Below, piece by piece: positions 16,441 through 24,678 of a stretch of DNA of 64,000 bases. Below the pieces are notes generated by a model. It saw only the letters and a list, made by a program, of their open reading frames with translations, was not told the DNA's origin and did not search any database. Both the position numbers and the translations under genes were made by a program. Position 1 is the stretch's first letter. Every line of letters starts with the position of its first letter. This DNA is from Micromonospora peucetia. Its GTDB lineage: Bacteria; Actinomycetota; Actinomycetes; Mycobacteriales; Micromonosporaceae. The stretch lies in contig NZ_FMIC01000002.1 of the NCBI RefSeq assembly GCF_900091625.1, positions 5,580,001 through 5,644,000 of the forward strand, in the 5' to 3' direction.

Positions 16441-17213
16441 GCCTTCGCCTTCTTCTCCGTGATCAACGCATGCACCAGGTAACTCGCCACCTCACCCGGA
16501 GTGGTCCCCCGGCCGAAGATCCGATCCACACCCAACTCCCCGGTCATCTTCTCGTCGAACCGCGGCCCACCCACGATCAGCAACGGCCGACGCCCCGCCG
16601 GCATCGCCTCCCGGAACGCCGCCGACATCTCCCGCGTGTTGTGCAGATGTGCGTCACGCTGCGTCACCACCTGCGACACCAGCACCGCGTCAGCCCGCTC
16701 CGCCCGGGCCGCCTCCACCAGCTCCGGCACACTCACCTGCGCACCCAGGTTCGTGACCTTCAACTCCCGGTAGTACTCCAGCCCCTTCTCCCCGGCGATG
16801 CCCTTGACGTTGAGGATCGCGTCGATGCCCACCGTGTGCGCGTCCGTGCCGATGCACGCCCCCACCACCGACAACTTGCGCCGCAACCGTCGCTTCACCA
16901 CCGCGTTGACGTCCTTGGCCGACAGCAGCGGAAAATCACGCTCCACCACCTGCACCGCCGACAGGTCCACCAGATGGTTCACCCGCCCATACACCACGAA
17001 GAACGTGAACCCGTCGCTCATCGGCTTGGCGTGCACCAGCATCGCCGGGTCGATGCCCATCTTGTTCGCCAACTGCACCGCCGCGCCCTCGGCCCGCTTG
17101 TCGTGCGGCACCGGCAACGTGAACGACACCTGCACCATGCCGTCACCGGTGGTGTCCCCGTACGGCCGGACGATCTTCTTCCCGGCGCCCGCACCGGCCT
17201 CGACGACGCTCAC
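16437..17213 (-). CDS. kamE: Lysine 5,6-aminomutase beta subunit (B12-binding)
   Basis: A 258-residue subunit carrying the adenosylcobalamin Rossmann domain. The base-off motif is DAHTVGID with cobalt-ligand His126. The PLP Schiff-base lysine is Lys137 in ILNVKG, at the same 11-residue spacing as His133/Lys144 of the Clostridium sticklandii enzyme. Later B12-domain motifs are VLVSQVV and IVGGPRF. The N-terminal 90 residues form the dimerisation part. The start is a GTG overlapping the kamD stop by 4 bp. With KamD it migrates the terminal amino group of beta-lysine (or D-lysine) from C6 to C5. Confidence 0.97.
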   Translation of the reverse strand: MSVVEAGAGAGKKIVRPYGDTTGDGMVQVSFTLPVPHDKRAEGAAVQLANKMGIDPAMLVHAKPMSDGFTFFVVYGRVNHLVDLSAVQVVERDFPLLSAKDVNAVVKRRLRRKLSVVGACIGTDAHTVGIDAILNVKGIAGEKGLEYYRELKVTNLGAQVSVPELVEAARAERADAVLVSQVVTQRDAHLHNTREMSAAFREAMPAGRRPLLIVGGPRFDEKMTGELGVDRIFGRGTTPGEVASYLVHALITEKKAKA

Positions 17214-18796
17214 GCCCGTGCCACCTCTCCACCCACGGCCGCCGGCGCCTCCAGGATCTCCGTCGCCGGATTGAAGTAGTCGGCCTCGTGCCCGGCCACC
17301 CCCGCCAACCCCTTACCCCGGTCCGCCGGCCGCTTCATGATCCCGAACGTGCCCTCGGCGATCGCCGTCAGCAACGACTGGTCCCCGATCCGCTCCAACA
17401 GGTCGATCGCCTCACCCAACACCCGGTTGGCCCGCTGCTGGATGAACCCGCCCGGCGCCGGCACGAAGTCCTCGCGCAACCCACCAGCAGCCCCCAGTAC
17501 ATACCGCACGTTCTGCAGGGCGATGTCCCGATCCGACAACCACGGCGTCACCACCGCCTCGGTCATCATCCCCACCAGCAGAATCCCCTGACCGGTCATC
17601 GTCCCCACCAGATTGAAGAACCCGTCCAGCAGATTCCCCCGGAACACGTCCCCGGTCATGTGCTTCGTCGGCGGCATCCACTTCAACGGCGCATCCGGAA
17701 ACAACTCCCGCGCCAACAACGCGTGCGCCAACTCCAACCGGAACGACTCCGGCACATCAGGGTTGATCTCGAACGCGTGCCCCAGGCCCAACTGCCAGTC
17801 CGCCAACCCCGCCTCGTGCGCGAAGAACTCGTTGAGCAACTGCGACACCGTCACCGTGTGCGCCTCGTCCACCGCATCCGCCGTGGTCAGATAGTTGTCC
17901 TCACCGGTGTTGATGATGATCCCCGCCCGCGCGTGCACCTGACGGGAAAACCGCTGGTCCACGAACGTACGGATCGGATTGATGTCCCGGAACAGAATCC
18001 CGTACATCGAATCGTTCAACATCATGTCCAGACGTTCCAGCCCGGCCAGCGTCGCCATCTCCGGCATGCACAGACCCGACGCGTAGTTCGTCAGCCGCAC
18101 GTACCGGCCCAACTCCTTCGACGACTGATCCAACGCCGCCCGCATCAACCGGAAGTTCTCCTGCGTCGCGTACGTGCCCGCGAACCCCTCCCGGGTCGCC
18201 CCCTCCGGCACATAGTCCAGCAACGACTGCCCCGTCGACCGGATCACCGCGATGACATCCGCACCCGCCCGCGCCGCCGCCTGCGCCTGCGGAATGTCCT
18301 CATAGATGTCGCCCGTCGCCACGATCAGATAGATCCACGGCCGCTGCGCCGGATCCCCGAACCGCTTCACCAGCCGGTCCCGCTCCGCACGCCGCCGATC
18401 GATCGACCGGACCCCCGCGCCGACCGCCCGCCGCGCCGCCTTCCGCGCCGCGGTGGCCGCCTTCCCGGTCGGCACCTCGAACCGCACCGAACCGGCCGCC
18501 GCCTTCTGTGCCAGCAACGTCACATCGGCAATCTGCTCCCGAACCAGGGCGTCGAACACCGGCATCGCCACCCCGTGCCCCAACCCCACGTCCGCGACCA
18601 CCGCGTCCACCAGCCGGTTCACCCACGGAATGCCATCCGGGTCGGCACCGGTCACCCCGGCCAGCCGCAACACCGCCCGCTCCACCGACACCGTCGTGTG
18701 GCTGCGCGCCAGATCCACCACCGGCTGCCCGGCACGACGCGCCAACTCCCGCGCCCGCCTCACCAACCGCGGATCAAGATCAAGCTTGCCGGTCAC
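17210..18796 (-). CDS. kamD: Lysine 5,6-aminomutase alpha subunit
   Basis: A 528-residue subunit with the TIM-barrel that covers the B12 upper face and binds PLP and substrate. Family segments include DIYEDIPQAQAAARAGADVIAVIRSTGQSLLDYVPEGAT, YVRLTNYASGLCMPEMATLAG, INTGEDNYLTTADAV and PLKWMPPTKHMTGDVFRGNL. The length matches clostridial KamD (about 516). The start is a GTG at 18796, 67 bp after the amidohydrolase stop. It overlaps kamE by 4 bp, giving matched subunit synthesis. Aerobic actinomycetes rarely need this fermentative enzyme, so its physiological use here is open. Confidence 0.97.
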   Translation of the reverse strand: MTGKLDLDPRLVRRARELARRAGQPVVDLARSHTTVSVERAVLRLAGVTGADPDGIPWVNRLVDAVVADVGLGHGVAMPVFDALVREQIADVTLLAQKAAAGSVRFEVPTGKAATAARKAARRAVGAGVRSIDRRRAERDRLVKRFGDPAQRPWIYLIVATGDIYEDIPQAQAAARAGADVIAVIRSTGQSLLDYVPEGATREGFAGTYATQENFRLMRAALDQSSKELGRYVRLTNYASGLCMPEMATLAGLERLDMMLNDSMYGILFRDINPIRTFVDQRFSRQVHARAGIIINTGEDNYLTTADAVDEAHTVTVSQLLNEFFAHEAGLADWQLGLGHAFEINPDVPESFRLELAHALLARELFPDAPLKWMPPTKHMTGDVFRGNLLDGFFNLVGTMTGQGILLVGMMTEAVVTPWLSDRDIALQNVRYVLGAAGGLREDFVPAPGGFIQQRANRVLGEAIDLLERIGDQSLLTAIAEGTFGIMKRPADRGKGLAGVAGHEADYFNPATEILEAPAAVGGEVARA

Positions 18797-18863
18797 ACCA
18801 TCACCCCGCCCCGCCCGACGACGGCGCCACGCGCCACCCGTGCCATACCGATGGTTCGCTCGC

Positions 18864-20438
18864 TCACGAAGACCCTTCCTCGTAGATCACGTCACCGCGC
18901 AACACCGTGCGCCGACACACCGGCAGCGGCGTCGGATCCCCCGGACCACGCGCCTCCGGATCCTGCGCCAACAACACCGGCAAACCCCGATCCACCCCCG
19001 CCGGCGTCGACCACACCGCGAACGTCGCCGGCGCCCCCAACGCCAACACACCCTCGTTGTCCAGGCGCACCGCCCGCCACCCACCACGGGTGTGCGCCGC
19101 GAACGCCGCCCGCACACTCATCCGCTGCGTCGGACTGTGGTGCCACACCGCCGCCCGCACCGAACCCCACGGATCCAGCGGCGTCACCGGCGAATCCGAC
19201 CCGAACGCCAACGCCACCCCGACGCCGTGCATCGCCCCCATCGGATTCGACTCCAACGACCGGTCCAGGCCCAGCCGCGACTCGTACATCCGACCCGCGC
19301 CACCCCACAACCGGTCGAACGCCGGCTGCATACTCGCCACGATCCCGTACTCCACGAAACCAGCGATCAGCCGCTTGCTCATGATCTCCGCGTGCTCGAT
19401 CCGATGCCGCGCCGCCCGCACCCGATCCGTGCCCAGCTTCTCCGCCGCCCCCGCGAAACCCTCCAGCACCGTCGAGATCGCCGCGTCACCGATCGCGTGG
19501 AACCCGCCCTGCATGCCGTGCGCCGCACAGTCCAACAGGTGATCACGCACCTGCTCCGCACTGACGTACCCGTGCCCGCAGCCCCCGTCCCCGTCCAGGT
19601 ACTCCCGCGACACGTGCGCCGTACGCGACCCCAACGCCCCGTCGGCGAACAGATCACCCCCCGCCCCTACCGCACCCAACTCCCGGGCCCGCGCCGCACC
19701 CAGCAGCTCACCCCAGTAGCCGTACACCTCCGCCACGCCATCCCCCGACAGCGCCAACAGACCCGTGAAATCCTCCTCGCCGGAGATCTCCGGACCACCA
19801 CACTCGTGCACCGCCGCGACACCCAGCGACGCCGCCCGCGCCAACGCCGCCCGCTGCACCGCCACCCGCTGCGCCCGCGACACCGACCCGAACGCCGCCG
19901 CCCGCACCACATGGTGCGCGTCCCGCCGCAACCACCCCGACGCGTCATACCCCGACGCCGACACCACCTCCGGACACGCCGCCAGCAACGCCGCCGACAC
20001 CAACGCCGAATGGATCGACGCCTGCGAAAGATAGAGCCGCCGCGCCCCGGCCACCCGATCCAACGTCACCGCGTCCGGCAACTCCGGCACCGGCCAGCCC
20101 GACTCGTCCCAGCCGTGCCCCAACACCACCGCATCCGACGGCAACCCCGCCGCGAACCCCGCCACCGCGTCCAGCAACTCCGCCGCCGACCGCACCGCCG
20201 ACAGATCCAGCCCCGACAACGCCAACCCCGTGTCGGTGGCGTGCACGTGCGAGTCCACGAACGCCGGCGTCACCAACGCCCCGCCAAGATCCACCACCCG
20301 GTCGGCAGCCGGCGCGTCCGCGTCCACCCCCAGCCAGGTGATCCTGCCACCGCTCACCAGCAGAGCCGTCGCACTCGGATCGGCCGGGCAGTGCAGCGTC
20401 CCGCCGCGGTACAGAGTCGAGGGGTTCGTCATGACCAT
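18864..20438 (-). CDS. YtcJ-like amidohydrolase (Amidohydrolase_3) in the kam operon
   Basis: A 524-residue metal-dependent amidohydrolase. The composite beta-sandwich N-terminus (TLYRGGTLHCPADPSATALLVSGGRI) leads to the metal motif VTPAFVDSHVHATDTG. Later come GGFHAIGDAAI, RHRIEHAEIMS and the C-terminal AFGSDSPVTPLDP with the catalytic Asp. The start at 20438 overlaps the kdd stop (TGATG), so the two genes are translationally coupled. Characterised lysine fermentation pathways contain no such enzyme. It may hydrolyse a cyclic amide or another C-N bond made from a pathway intermediate, but no substrate can be named from the sequence. Confidence 0.88.
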   Translation of the reverse strand: MVMTNPSTLYRGGTLHCPADPSATALLVSGGRITWLGVDADAPAADRVVDLGGALVTPAFVDSHVHATDTGLALSGLDLSAVRSAAELLDAVAGFAAGLPSDAVVLGHGWDESGWPVPELPDAVTLDRVAGARRLYLSQASIHSALVSAALLAACPEVVSASGYDASGWLRRDAHHVVRAAAFGSVSRAQRVAVQRAALARAASLGVAAVHECGGPEISGEEDFTGLLALSGDGVAEVYGYWGELLGAARARELGAVGAGGDLFADGALGSRTAHVSREYLDGDGGCGHGYVSAEQVRDHLLDCAAHGMQGGFHAIGDAAISTVLEGFAGAAEKLGTDRVRAARHRIEHAEIMSKRLIAGFVEYGIVASMQPAFDRLWGGAGRMYESRLGLDRSLESNPMGAMHGVGVALAFGSDSPVTPLDPWGSVRAAVWHHSPTQRMSVRAAFAAHTRGGWRAVRLDNEGVLALGAPATFAVWSTPAGVDRGLPVLLAQDPEARGPGDPTPLPVCRRTVLRGDVIYEEGSS

Positions 20439-21499
20439 CAGTCTGCCGCCAACCGCGCCTCGAACAACGCCCGCACCCCCGACTCCGACCGCAGCAGACC
20501 CAGCGCGAACTCCGCGTGCCCCGGCACATAACCGTTGCCGACCAGCATCGTCACGTCCGCCGCCAGACCCTCCGCCCCCAACGCCGCCGCCGCGAAACTC
20601 GTCGCCATCGAAAAGAAGACCACCGTGCCACCATCGGCCGTCGCCAACACCGCACCGTGCTCGCAGCCCGGCACGTCCACGCAGACCACCGTCACGTCCG
20701 CCGGCGCCCCCAACGCCGTAGTCACCGCCGTCGACAACGCCACCGGATCCCGGGCATCGGCCAACGCCACCGCGTCCGCCACCCCCACCGCCACCAGCGC
20801 GTCGCGCTCCGCGACCACCGGCACCACCCCGACCGTACGGGCGGCACCCGAACGCCGCGCCGCGGCCAGCGACAGCGACCCGCTCTTGCCCGCGCCACCG
20901 ATCACCGCCACCCGCACCGGCGTCGGATCCCCCGCCCGCTCCCGCTCCGCCACGTACCGCGACACCACCCGCGCCGTCAACGCAGGCGCGCCACACACGT
21001 CCAGCACCGCCAGCGACAACTGCGGATCCAGATCCGCCGGCAGCACCGCCGCGATCGACCGCGCGAACAGGATCGCGTACCCGTCGCACGGCACCTGCTC
21101 GCTGCGCCCGTCCCAGCGGGCCAACCCGTCGAGGATCGTCAGCGGCGTCAACGTCAGCGACACCAGGGTCGCCACCCGGTCCCCCGCCTTCAGCCCCAGC
21201 GGGGAACGCCGCCCCGCCTCGTCCACCGTGCCGATCAGCATCCCGCCCGACCCGGTCACCGGGTTTTGCATCTTCCCCCGGGTGGACACGATCTCCAGCA
21301 CCTCGGCGCGCACCGCGTCGCCGTCCCCGCCGTGCTTCTCCCACAGCTGTCGGAAGCTCGCCGCGTCCAGGTTCAACCGCTCCACCCGGATCCGCACCTC
21401 GTTCGGCGCGATCTCCGGACGCGCGTCCAGCCGCCACGCCGCCTGCGGCAGCACCCCCGCCGGTTCGACAACGCGGTGCAGACCCACCGGTGACGTCAC
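20438..21499 (-). CDS. kdd: L-erythro-3,5-diaminohexanoate dehydrogenase
   Basis: A 353-residue NAD(P)-dependent enzyme that oxidatively deaminates 3,5-diaminohexanoate to 3-oxo-5-aminohexanoate. It resembles Kdd: a GroES-like N-terminal part (QAAWRLDARPEIAPNEVRIRVERLNLDAASFRQL, TRGKMQNPVTGSGGMLIGTV) and a Rossmann motif (VAVIGGAGKSGSLSLAAAR). The GTG at 21499 follows GGGGGAGG. It is the first gene of the minus-strand kam operon and is divergent from kamA. The length agrees with the fermentation enzyme (about 340-350). Confidence 0.93.
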   Translation of the reverse strand: MTSPVGLHRVVEPAGVLPQAAWRLDARPEIAPNEVRIRVERLNLDAASFRQLWEKHGGDGDAVRAEVLEIVSTRGKMQNPVTGSGGMLIGTVDEAGRRSPLGLKAGDRVATLVSLTLTPLTILDGLARWDGRSEQVPCDGYAILFARSIAAVLPADLDPQLSLAVLDVCGAPALTARVVSRYVAERERAGDPTPVRVAVIGGAGKSGSLSLAAARRSGAARTVGVVPVVAERDALVAVGVADAVALADARDPVALSTAVTTALGAPADVTVVCVDVPGCEHGAVLATADGGTVVFFSMATSFAAAALGAEGLAADVTMLVGNGYVPGHAEFALGLLRSESGVRALFEARLAAD

Positions 21500-21642
21500 G
21501 CCGACCTCCCCCTGTCATGCCGCTCGAAGCCCCGGCCAGGACTCGCGTAGCGGGAAAACTTACGGCAGACTAATTTCTTCGCCGGATATTTTCCAGTAGC
21601 CTTCGGGGCCGCTGATCAAATCGCACACTTCGAGGAGGGGCC
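21500..21642. promoter_or_regulatory. Divergent kdd/kamA control region, locally AT-rich
   Basis: A 143-bp region between divergent genes. The stretch 21551-21600 is much richer in A and T than the surroundings and must hold both promoters. GGAAAA (21553-21558) and TTTTCC (21589-21594) form a spaced inverted pair that could be operator half-sites. Clear ribosome sites lie at each edge: GGGGGAGG for kdd and GAGGAGGGG for kamA. No lysine riboswitch was recognised. Confidence 0.55.
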
Positions 21643-23049
21643 GTGACCCAGACCCAACCGGTGGAGACCATGCCTGCGCCCCGCCCCGCGCCGGTCGCGG
21701 TCCCCACCACCGGACAGCCCTACGAATACCGCCGCGCGCCCCTCGTCGAACCCGACTGGACCCGCTTCCCCGGCTGGCGCCACATCACCCGCGAGCAGTG
21801 GGAAAACGCACAGTGGCAGCGCGTCAACTGCGTCAAGAACATCAAGCAGCTGCGCACCGTCCTCGGCGACGGGGTGGACGAGTCCTTCTACGCCGACCTT
21901 GAGGCCGACCAGAAGGCCCTGGCCACCATGTCGATGCTGGTGCCGCCGCAGATGATCAACACCATGGTCCCGTCCGCGCTGATGACCACCGAGGCGTTTC
22001 TCGCCGACCCGATCCGGCGCTACATGATCCCCGTCGCCTCCGACCGGCGCACCGACTGGCCCTCCCACCCGTACGCCAGCCGCGACTCCCTGCACGAACA
22101 CGACATGTGGGTCGCCGAGGGCCTCACCCACCGCTACCCCACCAAGGTCCTCGCCGAGCTGCTCTCCACCTGCCCGCAGTACTGCGGGCACTGCACCCGC
22201 ATGGACCTCGTCGGCAACTCCACCCCCGCTGTCGACAAGCTCAAACTGACCCTCAAGCCCGTCGACCGCTACGACGCCCACATCGGCTACCTCAAGGCCC
22301 ACCCCGGCGTCCGTGACGTCGTCGTCTCCGGCGGCGACGTGGCGAACGTCCCGTGGAAGAACCTCGAGTCCTACCTGATGCGGCTGCTGGAGATCGAGAC
22401 CATCCGCGACATCCGGCTCGCCACCAAGGCCCTCATGGGCCTGCCCCAGCACTGGCTCCAGCCCGACGTCGTCGAGGGTCTCGAACGGGTCGCCCGCACC
22501 GCCGCCCGCCGCGGCGTCAACCTTGCCATCCACACCCACGTCAACCACGCCCAGTCGATCACTCCGCTGGTCGCCAGGGCCGCACAGACCGCCCTCGACG
22601 TCGGCGTCCGCGACGTACGCAACCAGGGCGTGCTCATGCGTGGCGTGAACGCCACCACCCCCGATCTGCTCGACCTCTGCTTCGCCCTCCAGGGCGAGGC
22701 GGGCATCCTGCCGTACTACTTCTACATGTGCGACATGATCCCCAACGCCGAGCACTGGCGGGTTCCGGTCTGGCACGCCCAGCAGCTCCAGCACGACATC
22801 ATGGGCTACCTGCCCGGCTACGCCACCCCGCGCATCGTCTGCGACGTCCCGTTCGTCGGCAAGCGCTGGGTGCACATGCTCACCGAGTACGACCGCGACC
22901 GCGGCATCTCGTACTGGACGAAGAACTACCGCACCTCGATCGAGTCCGCCGACGCGGAAGCGCTGAACAAGCGTCACGCCTACTACGACCCGATCGACAC
23001 CCTGCCCGAGACCGGCCAGCAGTGGTGGGCCGCGCACCGCAACGACTGA
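21643..23049 (+). CDS. kamA: Lysine 2,3-aminomutase-family radical SAM enzyme
   Basis: A 468-residue KamA-family protein. The radical SAM cluster cysteines are Cys177, Cys181 and Cys184 (CPQYCGHC), followed by VVVSGGDVANVPW and RNQGVLMRGVNATTPDLLDLC. Such enzymes use SAM, an iron-sulfur cluster and PLP to convert L-lysine to L-beta-lysine. The usual PLP-lysine motif PGGGGK is replaced by PFVGKRW (Lys407), so the subfamily or substrate may differ. GTG start with GAGGAGGGG upstream. It is divergent from the kam operon, which would use its product. A tight terminator follows. Confidence 0.9.
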   Translation: MTQTQPVETMPAPRPAPVAVPTTGQPYEYRRAPLVEPDWTRFPGWRHITREQWENAQWQRVNCVKNIKQLRTVLGDGVDESFYADLEADQKALATMSMLVPPQMINTMVPSALMTTEAFLADPIRRYMIPVASDRRTDWPSHPYASRDSLHEHDMWVAEGLTHRYPTKVLAELLSTCPQYCGHCTRMDLVGNSTPAVDKLKLTLKPVDRYDAHIGYLKAHPGVRDVVVSGGDVANVPWKNLESYLMRLLEIETIRDIRLATKALMGLPQHWLQPDVVEGLERVARTAARRGVNLAIHTHVNHAQSITPLVARAAQTALDVGVRDVRNQGVLMRGVNATTPDLLDLCFALQGEAGILPYYFYMCDMIPNAEHWRVPVWHAQQLQHDIMGYLPGYATPRIVCDVPFVGKRWVHMLTEYDRDRGISYWTKNYRTSIESADAEALNKRHAYYDPIDTLPETGQQWWAAHRND

Positions 23050-23064
23050 TCGACCCGTACTCCC

Positions 23065-23102
23065 GTCAACCCCGCAGCCGGCGGATCGGCTGCGGGGTTG
23101 AC
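23065..23102. terminator. Terminator after kamA
   Basis: A perfect 16-bp inverted repeat (23065-23080 and 23087-23102) with loop GCGGAT, 16 bp beyond the kamA stop. Confidence 0.85.
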
Positions 23103-23122
23103 GCTTTCCGGGACCCCACCCG

Positions 23123-23166
23123 GCGCTGTGGCGGCCCCTTCAGCCGAACCCGGGCCGCCACAGCGC
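23123..23166. terminator. Second hairpin between kamA and csbD
   Basis: A 15-bp perfect inverted repeat (23123-23137 and 23152-23166) with a 14-base loop, placed directly after the csbD stop on the minus strand. It probably terminates csbD and backs up the kamA terminator. Confidence 0.75.
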
Positions 23167-23173
23167 ACCTGAG

Positions 23174-23368
23174 TCACTTCTTGAAGGCGTCCTTCACGTC
23201 GCGGCCGGCGTCCTTGACGTGCTCGCCGGCCTGCCGGGCCCGGGCGTCGCCCTGCTGCGTCGCGCCCTCGCCGCGCATCCGCTCGTTGTCGGTGGCTTCG
23301 CCGATCCGTTCCTTGGCGGCACCGGCAAGCTGCTCAGCCTTGTTCTTCGCCTTGTCGGTGAAGCTCAT
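23174..23368 (-). CDS. CsbD-family stress protein
   Basis: A 64-residue charged helical protein with the CsbD pattern (DKAKNKAEQLAGAAKERIGEATDNERMRGEG and a Lys-rich end). CsbD-like proteins are small and abundant, and are induced by general stress in Bacillus; their biochemical role is unknown. The ATG at 23368 follows GGAGGCGAC. It is monocistronic, with a terminator right after the stop. Confidence 0.9.
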   Translation of the reverse strand: MSFTDKAKNKAEQLAGAAKERIGEATDNERMRGEGATQQGDARARQAGEHVKDAGRDVKDAFKK

Positions 23369-23524
23369 GTCGCCTCCTCCGCGTCGGGCCGGGACTCCCC
23401 CGGCCCCTGGCTGATCGGGTGCCCGGGGTCGGCTGCCGGAAACGTCGTTGCGTCGTCATGATGGGGCGCACACCCGCTACGGCATCCTAGGACACTAGGG
23501 GAACGGTGGGTGGGGAGCGTCTGA

Positions 23525-24148
23525 TTGACTGGACGAATGGGAGAGATCCTGCTGATCCGGCACGGCGAGACCACCTGGAGTGCCAGCCGCCGGCACACCT
23601 CGTACACCGACCTCCAGCTCACCCCCGACGGCGAACGGCAGGCCCGCGCCGTCGGACGGTTCCTCGCCGGCCGGCGCCTGGCCGCGGTCCTGACCAGCCC
23701 CCGCGCCCGGGCGCTGCGCACCGCGCGGCTCGCCGGCCTCACGGTCACCGGCACGGTCGACGACCTGGCCGAGTGGAACTACGGCGAGTACGAGGGGCGC
23801 ACCACCGCCGACATCCGCGACGACCATCCGAGCTGGTCCATCTGGACCGACGGCTGCCCCGGCGGGGAGTCGCCCAACCAGGTCGGCGAGCGTCTCGACC
23901 GGGTGCTCGCCCGGGTCCACCCGCTGCTCGACCGGGGCACCGTCGCCCTCGTCGGGCACGCGCACAGCCTGCGCGTGCTCGGCGCCCGCTGGGTCGGCCT
24001 ACCGCCGTCCGCCGGCGGGCTGCTGCGGCTCGACACCGCCACCCTCAGCGTGCTCGGCCACGAGCACGGCCGACGGGTCATCCTGCGGTGGAACCAGCCG
24101 ATTCCCCCGACGCCCGGGAACGCACCCGAACCTGGAGCTCGGCACTGA
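23525..24148 (+). CDS. Histidine phosphatase superfamily protein
   Basis: A 207-residue phosphoglycerate-mutase-like phosphatase. The nucleophile motif LLIRHGETTWS is at the N-terminus, followed by LTSPRARALRTA, the acid segment EWNYGEYEGRT and the second histidine in VALVGHAHSLRVLG. A TTG at 23525 is preferred because GGGGAG lies 6 bp upstream; the ATG at 23537 has no ribosome site nearby. The phosphorylated substrate is unknown. The 3' end overlaps the convergent Lrp gene by 71 bp. Confidence 0.88.
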   Translation: MTGRMGEILLIRHGETTWSASRRHTSYTDLQLTPDGERQARAVGRFLAGRRLAAVLTSPRARALRTARLAGLTVTGTVDDLAEWNYGEYEGRTTADIRDDHPSWSIWTDGCPGGESPNQVGERLDRVLARVHPLLDRGTVALVGHAHSLRVLGARWVGLPPSAGGLLRLDTATLSVLGHEHGRRVILRWNQPIPPTPGNAPEPGARH

Positions 24149-24584
24149 TCTTCGGCGGCCGGGTCTCGTACGGCGTCGACAGCACCACCGTCGTGCGGGT
24201 GGTCACGTTCGCCGCCGTCCGGATCTCCTGGAGCAGCCGCTCCAGGTCAGCCGGGCTGGCCACCCGCACCAGCAGGAGATAGAAGTCCTCCCCCGCCACC
24301 GAGTAGCACGAGTCGATCTCGGGCAGGTGGGCCAGCCGCTCCGGAGCGTCGTCAGGCTGCGACGGGTCGAACGGACGGATCGCCACGAACGCGGTCAGCG
24401 GCAGGTCGAGAGCCTCGAAGGAGACCCGGGCGGCATACCCCTTGATCACGCCGCGCTGCTCCAGGCGGCGCACCCGCTGGTGCACGGCGGAGACCGACAG
24501 GCCCACCTTCTCCGCCAGATCCGTGTACGACAGCCGACCGTCAGCGGTCAGCGCGGCGATGATGGCGCGGTCGATCTCCTCCAC
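24078..24584 (-). CDS. Lrp/AsnC-family transcriptional regulator
   Basis: A 168-residue regulator. The N-terminal winged helix (EEIDRAIIAALTADGRLSYTDLAEKVGLSVSAVHQRVRRLEQRGVIKGY) is followed by the RAM ligand-binding domain (LTAFVAIRPFD, IDSCYSVAGEDFYLLLVRVAS, TTRTTVVLSTPYE). Members sense amino acids. The GTG at 24584 lies after GGTAGG. The C-terminal 20 residues are encoded antisense to the end of the phosphatase gene. It lies about 1 kb from kamA and could respond to lysine, but there is no direct evidence of that. Confidence 0.92.
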   Translation of the reverse strand: MEEIDRAIIAALTADGRLSYTDLAEKVGLSVSAVHQRVRRLEQRGVIKGYAARVSFEALDLPLTAFVAIRPFDPSQPDDAPERLAHLPEIDSCYSVAGEDFYLLLVRVASPADLERLLQEIRTAANVTTRTTVVLSTPYETRPPKISAELQVRVRSRASGESAGSTAG

Positions 24585-24678
24585 GGCGTGCAACCTACCG
24601 GGAAAACCGCTTCGCGGCGACGACGTGGCCCGCCGGCGCGACGCGGCACACATGCCGCGCCGGCCGGATGTCGCCCCG

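Noticed and set aside
14722..16482. A 586-codon plus-strand open frame antisense to glmL and kal
   Set aside because: Extreme Pro/Arg content and no recognisable motif. The minus-strand genes are chained by 4-bp overlaps and have clear families.
17288..19384. A 698-codon plus-strand open frame antisense to kamD and the amidohydrolase
   Set aside because: The translation is Arg/His/Gln-rich with no domain, while the minus strand gives well-conserved KamD and amidohydrolase.
18453..20531. A 692-codon plus-strand open frame antisense to the amidohydrolase and the start of kamD
   Set aside because: Same reasons: biased composition, no ribosome site and conserved protein on the opposite strand.
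21643..23049. EpmB, the EF-P lysine 2,3-aminomutase
   Set aside because: EpmB is shorter (about 340 residues) and works with EpmA. This gene is 468 residues and is divergent from kam catabolic genes.
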